A DNA stretch of 64,000 nucleotides. Source: Luteimonas galliterrae. Its GTDB lineage: Bacteria > Pseudomonadota > Gammaproteobacteria > Xanthomonadales > Xanthomonadaceae. The position numbers and the translations under genes are program-made. Location of the stretch: assembly GCF_023374055.1 (NCBI RefSeq), contig NZ_JAMBEP010000001.1, forward strand, positions 1,240,001 through 1,304,000, read 5' to 3'. Position 1 is the stretch's first letter; the number at the start of each line of letters is the position of its first letter. Under the pieces are notes generated by a model. That model did not search any database, was not told where the DNA came from, and saw nothing but the letters and a program-made list of their open reading frames with translations. This document shows positions 1 to 11,365 of the stretch, one piece after another.

Positions 1-856
1 GATCCGCGTGATGCACAACGTCTGCCGTCACCGCGCCGGCCCGATCGCGCAGTGCGACGGCCTGGCGGCCAAATCGCTGCGCTGCCGCTACCACGGCTGG
101 ACTTACGGCCTGGACGGCGTGCTCAAGTCCGCGCCGGAAATGCGCACGGCCGTCGACTTCGATGTCGCACAAGTGCGCCTGCCGCAACTGCCCGCGCGCC
201 TGTGGCAAGGGTTGGTATTCGCTTGCACCGGCGACGATCCGATGCCGTTCGACGATCTCGTCGCCGGCATCGATGCGCGCATCGGCGCGGAACGCGGCCT
301 GGCCGATTACGGCCACCACCAGCGCGTCGGCTACGACGTGGCCTGCAACTGGAAGGTCTACGTCGACAATTACCTGGAGGGCTACCACGTGCCGCACGTG
401 CATCCGGCACTGAATCGGATGCTCGACTACCGCAGCTACGTCACCGAAACCGCGCAGTGGCATTCGCTGCAGTGGAGCCCGCTGGAGAGCAGCGAGGGCT
501 TGTATGGCAGCGGCGACGCGCTGTACTACTGGCTATGGCCCAACACCACGCTCAACATCCTGCCGGGCCGCTTGCAGACCAATCGCATCGTGCCCAAGGG
601 CGTGGACCGTTGCCGGGTCGAGTTCGATTTCTATTACCCCTTGGACGACTCCAGCGAAGCGCGCGCCAAGCGCGAGGCCGACCTGGGCTTCAGCGACGAA
701 GTGCAGCACGAGGACCTGGGCATCTGCGAGGACGTGCAGCGCGGGCTCGCGTCGGGCTCCTATGTGCCCGGACGCTTGAACCCGCTGCGCGAAAACGCCG
801 TGCACCATTTCCAGGAATTGCTGCGCGACGCCTACCGGCAAGCGCAGGCCGAATGA
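1..856 (+). CDS. Rieske non-heme iron oxygenase, alpha subunit (5'-truncated by window edge)
   Basis: The reading frame is open from the first bases, so the N-terminus lies outside the window. The visible part begins inside the Rieske [2Fe-2S] domain: a CRH pair (residues of NVCRHRAG) and, 16 residues on, CRYHGW, giving the C-x-H ... C-x2-H cluster ligands. The catalytic domain follows, with DNYLEGYHVPHVHP supplying the typical mononuclear-iron histidines. The family hydroxylates or demethylates aromatic or quaternary-amine substrates with electrons from a partner reductase; no reductase is visible here and the substrate cannot be told. The stop overlaps the start of the permease gene (ATGA), so the two are probably co-transcribed and the permease may import the substrate or a related amine. 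Family call is firm; substrate unknown. Confidence 0.88.
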   Translation, partial: IRVMHNVCRHRAGPIAQCDGLAAKSLRCRYHGWTYGLDGVLKSAPEMRTAVDFDVAQVRLPQLPARLWQGLVFACTGDDPMPFDDLVAGIDARIGAERGLADYGHHQRVGYDVACNWKVYVDNYLEGYHVPHVHPALNRMLDYRSYVTETAQWHSLQWSPLESSEGLYGSGDALYYWLWPNTTLNILPGRLQTNRIVPKGVDRCRVEFDFYYPLDDSSEARAKREADLGFSDEVQHEDLGICEDVQRGLASGSYVPGRLNPLRENAVHHFQELLRDAYRQAQAE

Positions 857-2145
857 ATCCGGCCAAACCGCTGGGGCTGCTCGCCGCGACCGCGCTGGTC
901 GTCGGCAACATGATCGGCTCCGGCGTGTTCCTGCTGCCGGCGTCGCTGGCGCCGTACGGCGCGGTCAGCCTGATCGGCTGGGGCATCACCCTCGGCGGCG
1001 CGCTACTGCTGGCCCTGACTTTCGCGCGGCTGGCGACGCACTGGCCGCAAACCGGCGGGCCTTATGCCTTCGCGCGCAATGCGTTCGGCGAGACGCCGGG
1101 ATTCCTGATCGCGTGGAGCTACTGGATTTCGATCTGGTGCGCGAACGCGGCGATCGCGGTGGGTTTCGCCGGCAGTATCGGCGCGATCTTCCCGGATCTG
1201 GTTTCCACGCCCGCGCGCGGTGCGATCTGCGCATTGTCGGCGCTGTGGATCTGCACCGCGATCAATCTGGTCGGCGTGCGCGAAGCCGGCTTCACCCAGG
1301 TGCTCACCACGCTGCTGAAAGTGGTGCCGCTGCTGCTGTTCGGCGGCATCGCGATCTGGTTCATGGATGCGCACAACCTGCGCCTGCCGGAAACCGGAGG
1401 CGGCGAGTCGCTGCCGCATGCGATCCAGGCGACGGTGGCGCTGACGCTGTGGGCGTTCCTGGGACTGGAAGCGGCTACCGTGCCGGCGGGGTCGATCGCC
1501 GACGCCAAGCGCACCATTCCGCGCGCGACGGTGATCGGCACGCTGATCGCCGGCGTCGCCACCATCCTCACCTGCACTGCGGTGCTGGGCCTGCTGCCCG
1601 CCGACCGGTTGAAGGATTCCGCGGCGCCGATGGCGGAGGCCGCACGTGCGTTGTGGGGCCCGGGCGCGGCGATCGGCGTGGCCGCCGTGGCCGCGGTGTC
1701 GTGCTTCGGCGCGCTGAACGGCTGGGTCCTGCTATCGGCGCAGGTGCCGCTCGCGGCGGCGCGCGACGGACTTCTTCCGGCGCGGTTCGCGCGCCTGGAC
1801 AAGGGCGGCACGCCGGCGTTCGGCGTCGTGGTCAGCAGCGCGCTGGCCAGTGCGTTGGTGATCTCCAACTACACGCGTTCGCTGGTGCACCTGTTCACGT
1901 TTTCGATATTGCTGTCGACGGCGGCCTGCCTGCTGCCCTACGTCGTCAGCAGTGCGGCGTGGTTGCGCCGCAACGACGGCAGCGGCCGGATCGTGGCCGC
2001 GCTCGCCCTGCTCTACAGCGTGTACGCCTTGATCGGCACCGGCGCCGAAGCGCTGTTGTGGGGCGCCGTGCTGGTGCTGTTCGGCCTGCCGTTCCATTGG
2101 CTGAACCAGTGGCGCAACCGCCGGCCGCGCAACGAAGCCGCCTAG
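853..2145 (+). CDS. APC-superfamily amino acid permease
   Basis: This 430-residue integral membrane protein begins with ATG at 853, overlapping the oxygenase stop by four bases; an in-frame extension further upstream lies inside the oxygenase gene and is not used. The N-terminus has the APC signature GNMIGSGVFLLP in the first transmembrane helix (about residues 15-30), followed by many hydrophobic segments and a consensus-length C-terminus (RRPRNEAA). It resembles the AdiC/PotE-type exchangers and permeases that move cationic amino acids or amines. Substrate is inferred only from family. Translational coupling to the Rieske oxygenase suggests a joint role in uptake and oxidation of one amine or amino acid. 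It converges with the exporter gene at 2142, sharing four bases at the stops. Confidence 0.86.
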   Translation: MNPAKPLGLLAATALVVGNMIGSGVFLLPASLAPYGAVSLIGWGITLGGALLLALTFARLATHWPQTGGPYAFARNAFGETPGFLIAWSYWISIWCANAAIAVGFAGSIGAIFPDLVSTPARGAICALSALWICTAINLVGVREAGFTQVLTTLLKVVPLLLFGGIAIWFMDAHNLRLPETGGGESLPHAIQATVALTLWAFLGLEAATVPAGSIADAKRTIPRATVIGTLIAGVATILTCTAVLGLLPADRLKDSAAPMAEAARALWGPGAAIGVAAVAAVSCFGALNGWVLLSAQVPLAAARDGLLPARFARLDKGGTPAFGVVVSSALASALVISNYTRSLVHLFTFSILLSTAACLLPYVVSSAAWLRRNDGSGRIVAALALLYSVYALIGTGAEALLWGAVLVLFGLPFHWLNQWRNRRPRNEAA

Positions 2146-3428
2146 AAACGTTCGGTCGGTTCCAATGCCGCCGCCGCTTCCGGCGCGGATTCCGGCACGC
2201 CCTGCCCCGACCGCGTCTCCCATCGCCAGAACAGCCAGCCGAGCAGCGAGAACGCTGCCGCGCCCAGCGCCAGATGCAGGCCTTTGTGGCTCAGCAGCGG
2301 CGACAGCACGCCGGCGACGATGGCATTCATCACCAGGCTGGTGAAGGCCTGCAGCGACGACGCCGAGCCGCGCTGGCGCGGATACATGTCGAGCACCGCC
2401 AGGGTCAGGATCGGAAACACCAGCGCGATACCGAACGAGCCGATCATCATCGGCATCACTGCCCACGGGATCGAAATCACCGGCACGAACGCGTTGTAGG
2501 CCACGTTGGCGACCGCGCCGAGGCCGCAAAAAGCGAAACCGATGTTCGCCAGCCGCGCGCCGCTGATCTTGCCGGCCGTGCGGCCGGACGTGTACGCGCC
2601 CAGCATCATCCCGCCGATCATCGGCACGAAAAACCAGGCGAACTGGCGCTCGTTCAACCGCAACAGGTCCAGCACGAACGCGGGCGCGGAAGCGATGTAC
2701 AAGAACAGCGCGCCGAAATTGAACGTGCCCGACGCGGCCAGCCGCTGGAAACGCGGATTGACGAAGATCGCCCAGTAGTCGCGCAACAGACGCTTGGGCG
2801 CCAGCGACAGCCGCGCCTGCGGCGGATGCGTTTCCGGCAGCGCGATCCACACCGCGACCAGCAGCAGCAGCGAAAAACCGACCAGGAACCAGAAGATCGC
2901 CGACCAGTGCCCCCAGCCCAGGATCCAGCCGCCGATGATCGGCGCGATCGCCGGCGCGACGCCGAAGATCATCGAGACCTGGCTCATCAGACGCTGCGCA
3001 TCGTGACCGTGCAGCACGTCGCGGATCAGCGCGCGGCCTACGATCAGGCCCACCCCCGCCGACAGTCCCTGCAGCGCGCGGAACGCCAGCAAGGTGGGCA
3101 GATCGCGCGACAGCGCGCAGCCCGCGGATGCGAATGTGAAGACGATCAGTCCGCCGATGATCACCTTGCGCCGGCCGATCGCGTCGGACAGCGGTCCGTG
3201 CACCACGCTCATCAGCGCATAGGCCAGCAGGTAGACGCTGATCGTCTGCTGCATCGCCACCTTGTCGGCGCCCAGCTGCCGGCCCATGTGCTCGAACGCC
3301 GGGAAGATGGTGTCGATCGAGAACGGACCGAACATCGCCAGCCCACCCAACAGCAGGGCCAGGCTACGCAGCGAAATCCTCGGCGCGGCGCTGGGTGTTT
3401 CCGGCGTGGATTTCGGATCGTTCACCAT
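2142..3428 (-). CDS. Bcr/CflA-family MFS multidrug efflux transporter
   Basis: A 428-residue major-facilitator protein with twelve hydrophobic segments. The loop after helix 2 carries the MFS motif A (GPLSDAIGRRKVIIGG), and the segment APAIAPIIGGWI matches the Bcr/CflA drug:proton antiporter pattern (motif C region). The cytoplasmic N-terminus is short and polar (MVNDPKSTPETPS). Family members export chloramphenicol, bicyclomycin or related compounds at the inner membrane. The start codon at 3428 is the first ATG before the first helix. The gene ends nose-to-nose with the permease gene. It is monocistronic, facing a 900-bp repeat-rich gap; no regulator lies beside it. Confidence 0.88.
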   Translation of the reverse strand: MVNDPKSTPETPSAAPRISLRSLALLLGGLAMFGPFSIDTIFPAFEHMGRQLGADKVAMQQTISVYLLAYALMSVVHGPLSDAIGRRKVIIGGLIVFTFASAGCALSRDLPTLLAFRALQGLSAGVGLIVGRALIRDVLHGHDAQRLMSQVSMIFGVAPAIAPIIGGWILGWGHWSAIFWFLVGFSLLLLVAVWIALPETHPPQARLSLAPKRLLRDYWAIFVNPRFQRLAASGTFNFGALFLYIASAPAFVLDLLRLNERQFAWFFVPMIGGMMLGAYTSGRTAGKISGARLANIGFAFCGLGAVANVAYNAFVPVISIPWAVMPMMIGSFGIALVFPILTLAVLDMYPRQRGSASSLQAFTSLVMNAIVAGVLSPLLSHKGLHLALGAAAFSLLGWLFWRWETRSGQGVPESAPEAAAALEPTERF

Positions 3429-4007
3429 GCAAGGATAAGGCCGAACACGGAACGCCGATAGTCGACAGCGTCATGGCATTGGCTCTGGCTTTGGCGTGGC
3501 ATTGGCTCTGACCGTCGAGCGTGGCGAGAATCGAAAGGACTTTGCTTGTCTCCCCTCCTTGGAAAACAGCGGCCGGGGAAGATTTGCCCTTGCTCTGTGT
3601 AGAGCGGAGCTTTCCCCGCTGCCTTGGCTGTTGGGGTTCTCGCGATCTGCCGGCCTTTCAGGCCGGGGTTTCGTCCGCTAAAACCGCGGCCGAGTGACTT
3701 TCTTTTTGAGGCGCCCAAAAAGAGAAGTCACCAAAGAAAAAGGGCCTTTGGAAGGGATCCCAGCGATGGGACTACCCCGTGTTCTTAGCCCTTCTCGCCG
3801 GCCCTCGGGATTCCTCCGTCGCTTCGATATTTAGATCCGAGGCGATCGACCAGAACTACTCCTTAGCGCAACTCCGCAAAAGCCACGTCACCCATACGCT
3901 GCGAATCAAAATCTAGTACCTGCGTAAGAAGGTCACCCACGACGAAAGCAGGTCCGCTGGCGAACTTTCAGGTGCGACCCATCGCACCGCAGTTCAGGCC
4001 CTTTCTT

Positions 4008-4043
4008 GGGTTACTTTCTTTGGGCCAGCAAAGAAAGTGACCC
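4008..4043. repeat. Inverted repeat with 15-nt arms
   Basis: Arms GGGTTACTTTCTTTG and CAAAGAAAGTGACCC are complementary with one mismatch around a GGCCAG loop. A related but longer element with TGACTTTCTTTTTG and CAAAGAAAAAGG parts lies at about 3692-3747. Such dyads look like dispersed intergenic repeats rather than a terminator for a neighbouring gene. Confidence 0.7.
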
Positions 4044-4104
4044 GCGCGCAGCGCGGAAGCCTTTATCCATGGCGCGAGTCGCAGCGCAAGCCGCCAGGAC
4101 GCGG

Positions 4105-4247
4105 GCCTGGATCCCGGCCTTCGCCGGGATGACGGCTTAAGGGGCAAGCGCCAGAGCAACATGGGTCCCAGCGTTCGCTGGGATGACGGCTTAAGAGCAA
4201 CGGCTTAAGAGCGAAGGGCTTAAGAGCGGAGGGCTTAAGAGCAAGAG
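4105..4247. repeat. GGGATGAC hairpins running into a 15-bp tandem repeat
   Basis: Two hairpins (GATCCCGGCCTTCGCCGGGATGAC near 4109-4133, and GGTCCCAGCGTTCGCTGGGATGAC near 4164-4187, each ending GGGATGAC) are both followed by GGCTTAAG. After the second, the 15-base unit GGCTTAAGAGCRAMS repeats about four times to 4247. The same unit in reverse orientation ends the window (63920-63990). Confidence 0.75.
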
Positions 4248-4347
4248 CAGCGGGGCAAGCCCCGTTCTACAAAGGCGGAGCAAAAGTCAGAGCAAGACCT
4301 AGGCAGCGGGGAGAGCTCCGCTCTAGAGGGCGGACGTTGCCGGTCGC

Positions 4348-4761
4348 TTAGGCGGGCGGACCTTTTAGCTCGACCATGTTGTCTTCCGGGTCGAACAAGT
4401 ATTGCGAGGGGCCTTTGCCTTCGGCCCCGTAGCGGGCGCCGAAATCGCCCAGACGCGCGCCGTGCGATCGCAGGTGGGCGACGATGGCGTCGCGGTCGAA
4501 CGGGTCCACGCGCAGGCACAGATGGTCCAGATTGCGGCCTTCGGCGCCCGGCGCCGCCCCGCCCATGCGGCCTAGCTTGCCGTCGACCGGCACCAGGTCG
4601 ATCAACGAGCTTCCCGCGCGCAATTGCAGCAGGCCGATCTCCGCCTGATCGCGCTCGACGCTGCAGCCGAGCACGTCGCAATAGAAGGCCTGCATGACCG
4701 CAACGTCGCGCACGCGCAGCACGATGTGGTCGATCTGCTGCAGTCGGAAAGGAATGCTCAT
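4348..4761 (-). CDS. VOC-family (glyoxalase/bleomycin-resistance-type) protein
   Basis: A 137-residue single-domain protein. It opens with the vicinal-oxygen-chelate beta-alpha-beta pattern (QQIDHIVLRVRDVAVMQAFY), and the second half has NLDHLCLRVDP and the C-terminal strand YLFDPEDNMVELKG. The histidines in DHIVLRV and DHLCLRV and the glutamate of NMVELKG occupy the metal-ligand positions of glyoxalase I-like and dioxygenase-like members, so metal binding is likely intact. The start at ATG 4761 was chosen because the domain begins immediately after it; the open frame extends a further 63 codons but into the gcvP leader. The reaction cannot be assigned. It is divergent from gcvP. Confidence 0.85.
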   Translation of the reverse strand: MSIPFRLQQIDHIVLRVRDVAVMQAFYCDVLGCSVERDQAEIGLLQLRAGSSLIDLVPVDGKLGRMGGAAPGAEGRNLDHLCLRVDPFDRDAIVAHLRSHGARLGDFGARYGAEGKGPSQYLFDPEDNMVELKGPPA

Positions 4762-4837
4762 GGAACGGCTCCGGAAGACGGACCGCCATGTTAAACGCCG
4801 CGCCTGAACCGGCCCGGCGACACGGCGCCCGGGCAGG

Positions 4838-4843
4838 TATAAT
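4838..4843 (+). promoter_or_regulatory. Candidate -10 box of the gcvP riboswitch transcript
   Basis: A perfect TATAAT preceded by GG stands out in very GC-rich sequence, about 14-20 bases before the first glycine aptamer, the expected place for the transcript start. No good -35 hexamer is seen at 17-base spacing (CGGCGA region), so an activator or an extended -10 contact may be needed. Confidence 0.6.
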
Positions 4844-4856
4844 CGCCGGGCTGCAC

Positions 4857-5048
4857 GTGGTGGGAGAAGCGGCCAGCCCGGATGGGCCGGGCCGCTGCCG
4901 AAGGCGCAACGCCCGTAATCGCTCAGGCCCCAGACCGCCGCGTGCCACACACTCTGGAGAGACCGGTTGAATCCGGCGCCGAAGGGGCAAGAAACGCGGA
5001 CCCTCCCCCTGCGTTTTGAAACTCTCAGGCAAAAGGACAGAGGGGCGC
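4857..5048 (+). promoter_or_regulatory. Tandem glycine riboswitch (two aptamers) upstream of gcvP
   Basis: Two consecutive glycine-aptamer signatures are visible. The first has GCCGAAGGCGCAA (about 4897) and CGCTCAGGCCCCAGACCG (about 4920-4937). The second begins CTGGAGAG (4954), continues GCGCCGAAGGGGCAA (4976-4990) and closes with AACTCTCAGGCAAAAGGACAG (ends about 5040), nearly the textbook consensus. Glycine riboswitches normally turn on glycine-cleavage genes when glycine is abundant, and the next gene is gcvP. A small stem (ACGTGCA-GCT-TGCACGT, 5052-5068) sits between the second aptamer and the ATG. It has no U-run, so control of translation initiation rather than termination is my inference. 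Confidence 0.95.
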
Positions 5049-5086
5049 CCTACGTGCAGCTTGCACGTCACCACCGGACGCCCGTC

Positions 5087-8029
<2,943 letters not shown>

Positions 8030-8057
8030 TTGGTCGGTTCAACCACCGATTTTTCGG

Positions 8058-8081
8058 GCCCCGCATCGCGGGGCTTTTTTT
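8058..8081 (+). terminator. Intrinsic terminator after gcvP
   Basis: Stem GCCCCGC/GCGGGGC with an ATC loop followed by seven T residues, 28 bases after the gcvP stop. Confidence 0.9.
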
Positions 8082-8100
8082 ATCGCGACCCGCTCTTCGC

Positions 8101-8173
8101 AGGAGCCGCTTCAGCCGCGAGCTTTTTCCGCGATATGCGCATGAAAAAAGCTCGCGGCTGAAGCCGCTCCTAC
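8101..8173. repeat. REP-type inverted pair (GGAGCGGCTTCAGCCGCGAGCT family)
   Basis: Two 27-base arms ending in the GAGCTTTTT / AAAAAGCTC core pair with one mismatch around a 17-base centre. The same element recurs at 34056, 37836, 43329 and 62095, always between genes. Confidence 0.85.
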
Positions 8174-8254
8174 GAAAAGCCTAACAACCGGCATGGCGCG
8201 GCCATCACGCCCGCCTGCCGACAATGCGCAACGGATCCCGGCGAAGGCCCGCGC

Positions 8255-8998
8255 ATGCCCGCGCTCAACGTGCTGACCGTGAACGCCCACATGGGTTTCA
8301 ACCTGCTCAACCGGCGTTTCATCCTGCCGGAATTGCGCGAGGCCATACGCGGCGTCTCGGCGGATATGGTATTCCTGCAGGAAGTGCTCGGCGAACATGC
8401 CCGACATGCGCAACGCCATCTGAACTGGCCGCAGGGACCCCAGTACGAATTCCTGGCGGACAGCATCTGGGGCCAATTCGCCTACGGCCGCAACGCCGTG
8501 TATCCGCACGGCCACCACGGCAACGCGACGCTGTCAAAATTTCCGATCCTGTCGTACGAAAACCGCGACGTCTCCCTGCACGGCCACGAGGAACGCGGCT
8601 TGCTGCATTGCGTGGTCGAAATCCCCGCATCGAAGACCGCGTTGCACACTGTCTGCGTGCATTTGGGCTTGCGCGAAAGCCATCGCCGCCGCCAACTCGG
8701 CCTGTTATGCGAAATCGTCGACAGGGAAATCCCGGCGGACGCGCCGCTGATCGTCGCCGGAGACTTCAACGATTGGCGCGTGCGCGGCCATGCGCTGATG
8801 CTGCGTTGCGGCCTGCACGAGGCCTTCGAGGAAGCCCAGGGGCGCGTCGCCCGCACGTTCCCGGCGCGCTGGCCGGTGCTGCCGGTGGACCGCATCTACC
8901 TGCGCAACGCACGCGCTGTGGCGCCGCGCGTGCTGTCCTCGCGGCCGTGGTCGCACCTGTCCGACCATGCGCCGCTGTTCGCAGGGGTCGCACTGTGA
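8255..8998 (+). CDS. ybhP: Endonuclease/exonuclease/phosphatase-family protein (YbhP-like)
   Basis: A 247-residue metal-dependent hydrolase of the DNase I-like fold. Recognisable pieces are the N-terminal strand VLTVNAHMGFN, the catalytic glutamate in MVFLQEVLGEH (about residue 45), the histidine region VCVHLGLRESHRRRQ, the metal/phosphate motif VAGDFNDWRV (about residue 170) and the C-terminal LSDHAPLFA with the general-base histidine. In enterobacteria ybhP precedes clsB (ybhO) and ybhN, and the same order with a GTGA overlap to clsB is seen here. The substrate of YbhP is not established; a phospholipid headgroup or phosphodiester role is inferred from context. Confidence 0.87.
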   Translation: MPALNVLTVNAHMGFNLLNRRFILPELREAIRGVSADMVFLQEVLGEHARHAQRHLNWPQGPQYEFLADSIWGQFAYGRNAVYPHGHHGNATLSKFPILSYENRDVSLHGHEERGLLHCVVEIPASKTALHTVCVHLGLRESHRRRQLGLLCEIVDREIPADAPLIVAGDFNDWRVRGHALMLRCGLHEAFEEAQGRVARTFPARWPVLPVDRIYLRNARAVAPRVLSSRPWSHLSDHAPLFAGVAL

Positions 8999-10215
8999 AG
9001 CAAACGACCGCCCGGAATGGCGTCTGGCGGGACGGCAACCGCGTGCGCCTGCTGGAGAACGGCGAAGAATTCTTCGAAGCCGCTTTCGCAGCGATCGAAG
9101 CCGCCGAACGCGAAATTCTGTTGGAAACCTTCATCCTTTTCGAAGACAAGGTCGGCCTGGCGCTGCATCGCCGGCTGGTCGCCGCGGCGCGCCGCGGCGT
9201 ACGCGTGGAAGTGCTGGTGGACGGTTACGGGTCGCCGCGATTCTCGCCGGAATTCCTGTCGGAACTTTCCGCTGCCGGCGTGAGCTTCCGCAGTTTCGAC
9301 GCGCACCGTCCGCTGCTGGGCGTCCGGCTGCACGTTTTCCGCCGGATGCACCGCAAGCTGCTGGCCGTGGACGGCCGCCTGGCGTTCGCCGGCGGCATCA
9401 ATTTTTCGGCCGACCACTTGGCGGATTTCGGGCCGACGGCCAAACAGGATTACGCCGTCGAGCTGCAAGGGCCGGTAGCGGCCGACATCCGCGACTTCGT
9501 CCATGCCTCGATCTCCTCGCGCGGCGTTGGCGCATCCTGGAATCCCGCGCCGGAAGCCGGCGCCGCCGCGGCAGGCGACGCCAGGGCGATGCTGCTGTTG
9601 CGCGACAACGCTGGCCGCTCGGACGCCATCGAGCAGGAATACCGGCGCGCGATACGCGGCGCCCGTCGCGAAGCGCTGATCGCCAACGCGTACTTTTTCC
9701 CCGGTTACGGCTTCCTTCGCGAGCTTCGCCACGCCGCCCGCCGCGGCGTGGCGGTGTCGCTGATCTTCCAGGGCGAGCCGGATACGCAGCTCGCGCTGAC
9801 GGCGGCGCGGTCGCTGTACCGGCATCTGGTCGACGCCGGCGTGCGCATCTACGAGTATTGCGAGCGCCCCTTCCATGGCAAAGTCGCGTTGGTGGACGAC
9901 GACTGGTGCACGGTCGGTTCCAGCAACTTGGATCCGTTGAGCCTGTCGCTGAACCTGGAAGCGAATGTCTTCATCCGCGATGCCGCGTTCGTCGGCGAGC
10001 TGCGCCGCAAGCTGCAGGACTTGATGACGCAGCATTGCCAGGCCGTCGATCCGGCCGATGTGCCGCCGTACAGCGTCCTGCAATCCATAACGCGGCCGTT
10101 GCTGTTCCACTGCCTGCGCCATTTTCCCGACTGGGCCGGCTGGCTGCCCGCGCACACGCCCAAGACCCGCCTGGTGGCCGCGCCTGCGGACGCGGATAAC
10201 GGCCGAACGCCATGA
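8995..10215 (+). CDS. clsB: Cardiolipin synthase B (phospholipase D family)
   Basis: A 406-residue PLD-superfamily enzyme with two HKD motifs: HRKLLAVDGRLAFAGGIN from residue 119 and HGKVALVDDDWCTVGSSN from residue 294. It lacks N-terminal membrane helices, as ClsB (about 413 residues) does and ClsA does not. ClsB condenses phosphatidyl donors to make cardiolipin and can also form phosphatidylglycerol, at the inner membrane. The start is GTG 8995, whose bases overlap the ybhP stop (GTGA) and which precedes the LLENGEEFF helix; a longer reading would run through ybhP. It overlaps ybhN by ATGA, so all three genes form one translationally coupled operon. Confidence 0.92.
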   Translation: MKQTTARNGVWRDGNRVRLLENGEEFFEAAFAAIEAAEREILLETFILFEDKVGLALHRRLVAAARRGVRVEVLVDGYGSPRFSPEFLSELSAAGVSFRSFDAHRPLLGVRLHVFRRMHRKLLAVDGRLAFAGGINFSADHLADFGPTAKQDYAVELQGPVAADIRDFVHASISSRGVGASWNPAPEAGAAAAGDARAMLLLRDNAGRSDAIEQEYRRAIRGARREALIANAYFFPGYGFLRELRHAARRGVAVSLIFQGEPDTQLALTAARSLYRHLVDAGVRIYEYCERPFHGKVALVDDDWCTVGSSNLDPLSLSLNLEANVFIRDAAFVGELRRKLQDLMTQHCQAVDPADVPPYSVLQSITRPLLFHCLRHFPDWAGWLPAHTPKTRLVAAPADADNGRTP

Positions 10216-11162
10216 AGACCCGCCACCCCTATTGGCGGCGCGCGGGCCGGATCGCCTTCATCGCATTCCTGGTCGTCGTGACCGTGTTGCTGGTGCGCTA
10301 CGCGCGCTCGATCGACTGGAACGCCGTGGCCGATGCGATCGCCGGCTACGATGCCGCCACGCTGGCGATGGCCGTTGCCCTGGCGCTATCGAGTTACCTG
10401 ATCTACGGCGGCTACGACCTGTGCGCGCGCGCCTATGCGCACCATGCGCTTTCGGCGCGCCGGGTGATGCTGATCGCGGCGATCTGCTATGCCTTCAGCC
10501 TGAACATCGGCGCGGCAGTGGGCAGCGCCGGTTTCCGCTACCGGCTTTATTCGCGCTCGGGTCTGGCCGTGGGCACGATCAACCGCATCGTCGCCTTCAG
10601 CGTGTCGAGCAACTGGCTGGGTTATCTGCTGCTTGCCGGCGCGCTGTTCGGCACGCGCAGCGTGGCGCTGCCAGCCGATTGGAAAATCGGCGTGGCCGGG
10701 CTGCAGGCGCTGGGCGTAGCGATGCTGGCGACGGTGCTGGCCTACCTCATCGCCTGCTGGTGGTCGCACGACCGCGTCTTCCACGTGCGCGGCCACCATT
10801 TCCGTCTGCCGTCGCCGCGCCTGGCCCTGCTGCAACTGGCGCTGGCTGCGGCCAACTGGTCGGCGATGGCGGCGATCCTGTACCTGCTGCTGCAATACCG
10901 GGTCGATTACGCGATGGTGCTCGGCGTGCTGCTGTTGGGCGCGGTGGCGACGGCGATCGCGCACATTCCCGCCGGCATCGGCGTGCTCGAAGCCGTCTTC
11001 ATCGCCCTGCTCGGCCAAACCGTCGCGCAGCCGCAACTGGTCGCGGCGTTGCTGGTCTATCGCGCGTTCTACTATCTGGCGCCGCTGATCGCCGCCTCGG
11101 CGCTATACGCGGCCTTCGAGGCGAAAAGCAGGCGCAGCCCGCATGCTGCGCGCGGTATGTGA
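10212..11162 (+). CDS. ybhN: YbhN-family inner-membrane protein (lysylphosphatidylglycerol-synthase TM domain)
   Basis: A 316-residue polytopic membrane protein with about eight hydrophobic segments. It belongs to the UPF0104/LPG-synthase-TM family: the motif NIGAAVGSAGFRYRLYSRSG (about residues 97-116) and the IPAGIGVLEAVFIALLG segment (about 255-271) are the conserved parts. Soluble aminoacyl-transfer domains found in MprF are absent, so lysinylation of lipids is not implied. In E. coli ybhN sits with clsB. Homologous integral proteins are proposed to flip or regulate lipids; the role here is inferred as support for cardiolipin synthesis or topology. The ATGA overlap with clsB fixes the start. 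Confidence 0.87.
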   Translation: MKTRHPYWRRAGRIAFIAFLVVVTVLLVRYARSIDWNAVADAIAGYDAATLAMAVALALSSYLIYGGYDLCARAYAHHALSARRVMLIAAICYAFSLNIGAAVGSAGFRYRLYSRSGLAVGTINRIVAFSVSSNWLGYLLLAGALFGTRSVALPADWKIGVAGLQALGVAMLATVLAYLIACWWSHDRVFHVRGHHFRLPSPRLALLQLALAAANWSAMAAILYLLLQYRVDYAMVLGVLLLGAVATAIAHIPAGIGVLEAVFIALLGQTVAQPQLVAALLVYRAFYYLAPLIAASALYAAFEAKSRRSPHAARGM

Positions 11163-11365
11163 GGGTCCGGCCGCCCCAGCCCACCGGCATCCGCCTCCAT
11201 GCTCACGGCGACCCTGGCCATCCTCAGCGAGCGCGATCGCCAGCCCAGACCGGCGCGTTCAGCAAGACTGGCCCGCGAGGCGCCTCTCGGTACCGTTGAT
11301 CGGCCCGCCAGCCCAAACCGGGACGATGGCGGGGAACCGACCCAAATGGGGCGTATGGTGCCTGG

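Larger units (their letters stand above)
3429..4347. other. Gene-free repeat-rich interval
   Basis: About 920 bases with no convincing gene: the short open frames here lack ribosome sites, family features and consistent codon use. The stretch is a mosaic of short palindromes. Examples are an element around 3690-3755 with CTTTCTTTTTG and matching CAAAGAAAAAG arms, a second at 4008-4043, hairpins of the GGGATGAC type at about 4105-4190, a 15-bp tandem array to 4247, and GC-rich dyads such as AGAGCGGAGCTTTCCCCGCT near 3603 and again near 4315. Local AT content is higher than in neighbouring genes (for example 3840-3960). Confidence 0.6.

Noticed and set aside
3422-4162. Short open frames in the repeat interval (for example 3422-3718 and 3968-4162, minus strand)
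   Set aside because: They consist of repeat and dyad sequence, have no ribosome site and no family resemblance.
4186-4247. Possible CRISPR-like array from 15-bp repeats
   Set aside because: Units are contiguous with no unique spacers and no cas genes lie nearby; they are simple tandem repeats.
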